Source of the DNA: 188UL27-1 sp038526275
Lineage (GTDB): Bacteria; Pseudomonadota; Alphaproteobacteria; Rhodobacterales; Rhodobacteraceae
Length of the DNA stretch: 64,000 nucleotides
Direction of reading: 5' to 3'
Assembly (NCBI GenBank): GCA_038526275.1
Contig: JBCBGY010000003.1
Span: 1-64,000 of the forward strand
Shown here: positions 60,734 to 64,000 of the stretch, piece by piece
How the letters are laid out: each line of letters begins with the position of its first letter
Position numbering within the stretch: the first letter of the stretch is position 1
Program-made: the position numbers and the translations under genes
The notes under the pieces: model-generated
The model's input: only the letters and a program-made list of their open reading frames with translations
Databases searched by the model: none
What the model was told of the DNA's origin: nothing

Positions 60734-61378
60734 ATGCCAAAGCAACTGCCATATGCAACGCTACGTGAGATCTTTACGCGGTTCCAGGCCCATGAGGCAG
60801 AGCCCAAGGGCGAGCTTGACCATGTGAACGCCTATACGCTTGTCGTGGCCGTCGCCCTTTCGGCGCAAGCCACCGATAAGGGGGTCAACAAAGCCACCCG
60901 GGATCTTTTTGCGGTGGCCGACACGCCGCAGAAGATGTTGGATCTCGGGGAAGACCGGTTGATCGAGCATATCAAGACCATTGGTTTGTACCGAAACAAG
61001 GCCAAGAACGTGATGAAGCTCAGCCGCATTCTGGTGGACGATTATGGCGGCGAGGTTCCCAATTCCCGCGCGGCTTTGGAAAGTCTGCCTGGCGTCGGGC
61101 GCAAGACAGCCAATGTGGTGCTGAATATGTGGTGGGGGATGCCAACCCAGGCCGTGGACACGCACATCTTTCGGGTCGGCAACCGGACAGGCATTGCCGT
61201 TGGCAAGGATGTCGTGGCGGTGGAACGCGCGATCGAAGATCACATACCGGCAGATTTTCAGCACCATGCGCATCACTGGCTGATCCTGCACGGTCGCTAT
61301 CACTGCAAGGCGCGCAAGCCCATGTGCCCGACCTGCATCATTCGAGATCTCTGCGAATTTGAGGAAAAGACCCTATGA
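60734..61378 (+). CDS. nth: Endonuclease III
   Basis: This base-excision DNA glycosylase of 214 residues removes oxidised pyrimidines. The helix-hairpin-helix LPGVGRKTANVVL carries the catalytic lysine Lys124, and Asp142 lies in AVDTHIFRV. The C-terminal [4Fe-4S] ligands fit C-x6-C-x2-C-x5-C in CKARKPMCPTCIIRDLC. ATG 60734 has no strong ribosome site, and an upstream TTG is possible. Its stop overlaps the kinase gene by ATGA. The pairing of nth with a PfkB kinase is common in Rhodobacterales. Confidence 0.93.
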   Translation: MPKQLPYATLREIFTRFQAHEAEPKGELDHVNAYTLVVAVALSAQATDKGVNKATRDLFAVADTPQKMLDLGEDRLIEHIKTIGLYRNKAKNVMKLSRILVDDYGGEVPNSRAALESLPGVGRKTANVVLNMWWGMPTQAVDTHIFRVGNRTGIAVGKDVVAVERAIEDHIPADFQHHAHHWLILHGRYHCKARKPMCPTCIIRDLCEFEEKTL

Positions 61379-62364
61379 AGAAGTTTCAGGTTGTGGGTAT
61401 CGGCAATGCTGTTGTCGACGTGATCAGCCCATCAGATGACAGCTTTCTCGACCTGATGGGGATCGAGAAAGGCATTATGCAACTGGTCGAGCGGGACCGG
61501 GCAGAGACGCTTTATGCCGCAATGGAAACCCGCAACCAACTGCCCGGCGGGTCAGTGGCCAATACGTTGGCGGGCCTTGGTAATCTGGGCTTGCGCACAG
61601 GCTTCATCGGGCGCGTGCGGGATGACGCGTTGGGTCGGTTCTATGCGGACAGTATGGAAACCGACGGCACAGCCTTTGTGAATGAACCGGTCGCCGGGGC
61701 CGATCTGCCGACCTCGCGGAGCATGATCTTTGTCTCGCCCGACGGTGAACGGTCGATGAACACCTATCTGGGCATTTCCTCGGAAGTTGGCCCGGATGAC
61801 GTGTCTGCAGATGTAGCGGGCGAGGCCGAGCTTCTGTTTCTGGAAGGTTATCTTTACGACAAGCCCAAGGGGAAGGCCGCGTTCGAGGCCGCCTCGAAAT
61901 TCTGCAAAGATGCTGGCGGCAAAGCTGGCATTTCGCTTAGTGATCCCTTCTGCGTGGATCGCCACCGGGCAGACTTTCAGAAGCTTGTCCGTGATGTGAT
62001 GGACTATGTGATCGGCAACGAAGCCGAATGGCTTTCGCTTTTTCAAACCGATGATCTTGATGCCGCGCTTTCGGAGGCCGCGTCGGTTTGCCAAACCGTG
62101 GTTTGTACGCGGTCAGGGGAAGACGTGGTTCTGATCTCTGGTGGCGACAAAGTGTCCGTTCCGGTGCACCGGGTGACGCCGGTGGATGCAACCGGTGCCG
62201 GGGATCAGTTTGCGGCAGGGTTTCTTTATGGCTTTGTCAACGAGCGCGATTTGGCGACCTGTGGCCGCATGGGATGCATCGCAGCGGCAGAGGTGATCAG
62301 CCATATCGGCCCACGTCCCGAGGCCGAGTTGAAAGCTCTGTTCGCCAATGCCGGGTTGATCTAG
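61375..62364 (+). CDS. PfkB-family kinase, probable adenosine kinase
   Basis: This ribokinase-fold kinase of 329 residues has the GNAVVDVISP start, the sugar-site LPGGSVANTLAGL (about 54-66), the NEAEWLSLF strand (about 215) and the anion-hole DATGAGDQFAAGFLYG (about 265-280) with the catalytic aspartate. Alphaproteobacterial members near nth are usually annotated as adenosine kinase, which recycles adenosine to AMP; other nucleosides or sugars are possible. It is translated from an ATGA overlap with nth. It would serve purine salvage. Confidence 0.82.
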   Translation: MKKFQVVGIGNAVVDVISPSDDSFLDLMGIEKGIMQLVERDRAETLYAAMETRNQLPGGSVANTLAGLGNLGLRTGFIGRVRDDALGRFYADSMETDGTAFVNEPVAGADLPTSRSMIFVSPDGERSMNTYLGISSEVGPDDVSADVAGEAELLFLEGYLYDKPKGKAAFEAASKFCKDAGGKAGISLSDPFCVDRHRADFQKLVRDVMDYVIGNEAEWLSLFQTDDLDAALSEAASVCQTVVCTRSGEDVVLISGGDKVSVPVHRVTPVDATGAGDQFAAGFLYGFVNERDLATCGRMGCIAAAEVISHIGPRPEAELKALFANAGLI

Positions 62365-62677
62365 TCGACAGGCGTTGGCAGCAGTACGGCGGGGGACGGC
62401 CTGAAATTTTGCTTCCGTTTGTCTAGCGAACAATGTAGACAAGTTGTCGAGCGCCCCGCCGTCTTTTGAGCCGATCAGGCAGGGCCGCTCTGATTGCTAG
62501 AACTCTGCTGGCATTCTCCTCCACAATGTTTTGTGGGGGTACTTTCGTTGAGCTAAGTTAGCAAAAACTGAAAGCGCGATATTTTGCTCTAACACCTGAT
62601 AATTGCGGGCAAAATTTCGCTCATTTAACCTAAGAAACCGCTAACTTAAGCTGTTATCAATAAAGGTTTCCTGGAAT
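62365..62677. other. Intergenic region between the PfkB kinase and SRP RNA genes
   Basis: No protein-coding frame is convincing. The left half carries a cluster of TTGTC/GACAA half-sites, and the middle (62518-62539) a hairpin of CCTCCACAA and TTGTGGGGG. The right half is AT-rich. The region holds the 3' ends of two convergent transcripts. Confidence 0.6.
62419..62448. promoter_or_regulatory. Cluster of inverted TTGTC/GACAA half-sites
   Basis: TTGTCTA (62419-62425) and TAGACAA (62436-62442) form a perfect 7-bp inverted repeat with a 10-base gap, and another TTGTC (62444-62448) gives GACAAGTTGTC. It could be an operator for a dimeric regulator or a 3' end hairpin of the kinase gene. Confidence 0.35.
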
Positions 62678-62680
62678 GGG

Positions 62681-62776
62681 TGAGAGGCTGGACAACGACC
62701 CAAGCGGGGCTCGTTACGGCTGCTTCCTTCCGGACCTGACCGGGTTGGCGAGGCGCTCGCCCGCGCCAACCTCTCA
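62681..62776 (-). ncRNA. ffs: Signal recognition particle RNA (small bacterial 4.5S type)
   Basis: Read on the minus strand, the core GGTCAGGTCCGGAAGGAAGC, with its GGAA tetraloop and asymmetric internal loop, is the diagnostic SRP domain IV. The ends TGAGAGGTTGG and CCAGCCTCTCA pair over 11 bases to close the rod, giving an RNA of about 96-100 bases. With Ffh it targets membrane proteins co-translationally. Coordinates are set by the terminal helix and could extend a few bases on either side. Confidence 0.95.
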
Positions 62777-62782
62777 GGGGTC

Positions 62783-62811
62783 AACATAGAAACTGCGGTA
62801 AGGGTTTGCAA
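62783..62811 (-). promoter_or_regulatory. Promoter of the SRP RNA gene
   Basis: On the minus strand TTGCAA (62806-62811) and TATGTT (62783-62788) are spaced by 17 bases. This would start transcription close to 62776, exactly where the SRP RNA terminal helix begins. Confidence 0.65.
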
Positions 62812-62856
62812 GGTACCAGCGGCAGCAGATTATGCTGTTTTATCCGGCCTTGTGTA

Positions 62857-62877
62857 AATTATCTTGGTCAGATAATT
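62857..62877. promoter_or_regulatory. Perfect inverted repeat just upstream of the AAA+ ATPase gene
   Basis: AATTATCT and AGATAATT flank a five-base centre. The repeat ends eight bases before the ATG at 62886 and touches the ribosome site (AGGA). It could be an operator overlapping the promoter, or an mRNA hairpin that gates translation. Confidence 0.55.
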
Positions 62878-62885
62878 CAGGATAA

Positions 62886-64000
62886 ATGAACCTGTTTTAT
62901 TCCCCCCGCCAAGCCCTGGCCGAAGCCATGGCAGAGCGATTGTCGCCGGATCCGATCCTTGGCACTCCCGCTGGCCTGTTTCTAGCGGCTCCTCGACGCA
63001 CCGGGAAAAGCAGCTTTCTGCGGACGGATCTTATCCCGCATCTCGAACGTAAGGGGCTATATCCGATATATCTAGATCTTTGGTCAGATCGGCAGGCTGA
63101 TCCCGGCGAGCTGATTGCCAATGTTCTGGCCCAGGAGCTGGAAAAGCTGTCAGAGCGGCACGCCAAAATATTGGGCGCCTTGCCCTTCAAAACACTCGGT
63201 ATCGCGGGTTTTCGCATCGAGCTTAAAACAGACGGTCCCGCCCGGTCGGCGACCTTGGCTGAGGCATTGGCAGAGATCGGTCGAAGGGCCCAAGGCGATG
63301 TCGTGTTCATCCTGGATGAAGCGCAGCATGCCCTGTCGAGCTCGGCGGGCATGGATGCCATGTTCGCCCTGAAAGCCGCCCGGGACGCCATGAACCAGAC
63401 GCCAGACAGCGCGCGGCTGTATCTCGTCTTTACGGGCTCCCATCGGGACAAGCTTGCCGGGCTCACATTGACCAGCAAGGCCCCCTTCTTCGGGGCCCAG
63501 GTTTCGGATTTCCCCCGGCTCGGGCGCGATTACATCGATGCGTTGGTCGATAACATCAATCCAAAGCTCGCAGACGACAACAAACTTGATCCGGACGATG
63601 TGGAGGCGGCTTTCGTTCTTCTTGGGCATCGCCCGGAAAAACTGACGCAGGTCATTCGTGAACATGCGCTGGGCCAAGCTGGAAGCGCTGGGCTGCGGCG
63701 TACAATCCGAGAGCGGGCGGACGCTTTGCGTGCTCTCGTGTGGCAGCAACATGAAAGCGACTATGGGCAATTGTCCGACATACAACGTGCCGTCCTGCGG
63801 GTTCTTATCGAGAAGGGTCCCGATTTCGCTCCGTTCACCCCTGAGACGGCAGAGAAAGTTGCGGGTTTGACGGGGCAGGATGTAAGTCCGTCCCAGATCC
63901 AGAAAGCCTTGGACGACCTACGAGAGAAAAGTCTGGTCTGGCGTCCGTCACGCGGTGTCTACGCGCTGGAGGATCAGGACATGCGGGATTGGCTGCTTTC
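62886..64000 (+). CDS. AAA+ ATPase with C-terminal winged helix (runs off the window end)
   Basis: The first 371 residues are visible and the gene continues past the window. Near the N terminus a P-loop reads AAPRRTGKSSFLR (about 33-46), Walker B is VVFILDEAQHAL (about 138-150), and a sensor-like LYLVFTGSH follows (about 178). The later part (about 290-365) resembles a winged helix (SPSQIQKALDDLREKSLVWR). This is the layout of archaeal-type/MNS-clade STAND-like ATPases that bind DNA or act as switches. It follows a perfect inverted repeat and is divergent from the SRP RNA gene. Its function is unknown. Confidence 0.75.
   Translation, partial: MNLFYSPRQALAEAMAERLSPDPILGTPAGLFLAAPRRTGKSSFLRTDLIPHLERKGLYPIYLDLWSDRQADPGELIANVLAQELEKLSERHAKILGALPFKTLGIAGFRIELKTDGPARSATLAEALAEIGRRAQGDVVFILDEAQHALSSSAGMDAMFALKAARDAMNQTPDSARLYLVFTGSHRDKLAGLTLTSKAPFFGAQVSDFPRLGRDYIDALVDNINPKLADDNKLDPDDVEAAFVLLGHRPEKLTQVIREHALGQAGSAGLRRTIRERADALRALVWQQHESDYGQLSDIQRAVLRVLIEKGPDFAPFTPETAEKVAGLTGQDVSPSQIQKALDDLREKSLVWRPSRGVYALEDQDMRDWLL

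Noticed and set aside
62681..62776. A tRNA-like cloverleaf in the structured stretch before the ATPase gene
   Set aside because: The GGTCAGG...GGAAGGAAGC core and 11-bp closing helix identify SRP RNA; no anticodon arm or CCA end is present.

Overview
The window is ordinary chromosome from an alphaproteobacterium, most likely a marine Rhodobacterales (Roseobacter-group) strain. This rests on GC-rich sequence, gene families and gene order: rnd-kdsD-lptC-lptA-lptB-hpf-ptsN, petABC next to aroC, ftsK near lolA, a form II CO-dehydrogenase-like cluster, a TRAP transporter and a UbiH hydroxylase. I see no tRNA, rRNA, CRISPR array, insertion sequence or prophage. Almost all DNA is coding, with many 4-base ATGA/GTGA overlaps.

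Layout. 0-10 kb: creatinase and an unknown secreted protein on the minus strand. Then comes a plus-strand operon with a peptide-type ABC transporter (two permeases and a fused double ATPase, no binding protein), a membrane protein and a cupin, followed by a P1-family peptidase and a succinate-semialdehyde-type dehydrogenase. 10-16.4 kb: a secreted phytase-like propeller protein, a small P-loop kinase, a two-domain ALDH16-type aldehyde dehydrogenase and deoC. 16.7-20.9 kb: response regulator, FIST protein and hybrid histidine kinase, resembling the NosP/NahK nitric-oxide module. 21.3-26 kb: coxG, coxS, a MAPEG membrane protein, coxL (form II) and coxM. 26-34.8 kb (minus): lolA, a chemotaxis receptor, ftsK, an aminotransferase and an amidase. 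34.8-40 kb: ubiH, a Trm112-like protein, a LON-domain protein, cnoX-like thioredoxin, xthA, an I78 inhibitor lipoprotein and an outer-membrane barrel. 40.1-42.9 kb: petABC (bc1 complex). 43-46.6 kb: a small membrane ORF with an apparent frameshift, aroC, a class III aminotransferase/phospho-lyase and a small-molecule kinase. 46.5-53.2 kb: Asp/Glu-type racemase, DadA-type oxidoreductase, a TRAP transporter with a MOSC gene inside it, and a BASS-type transporter. 53.3-58.2 kb: RNase D, KdsD, LptC, LptA, LptB, HPF and PtsN. 58-64 kb: FCD/GntR regulator, OmpA lipoprotein, Ada-like methyltransferase, endonuclease III, PfkB (adenosine) kinase, the SRP RNA gene on the minus strand, and an AAA+ ATPase running off the end.

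The genes form several coherent units: respiration (bc1 complex, ubiquinone hydroxylase, possible Mo-hydroxylase electron input), LPS/Kdo synthesis and export, nitrogen-compound scavenging (creatine, peptides, amidase, D-amino or imino acids, TRAP solutes) and a likely NO-responsive signalling cassette. The most promising leads are the NosP/NahK-like cassette with its intercistronic hairpin, the kinase/phospho-lyase pair fused translationally to aroC, the deoC-ALDH16 pairing, the MAPEG gene inside the cox operon, and the G-run frameshift before the small membrane protein at 43.06 kb. All assignments come from reading the sequence; no database search was run.
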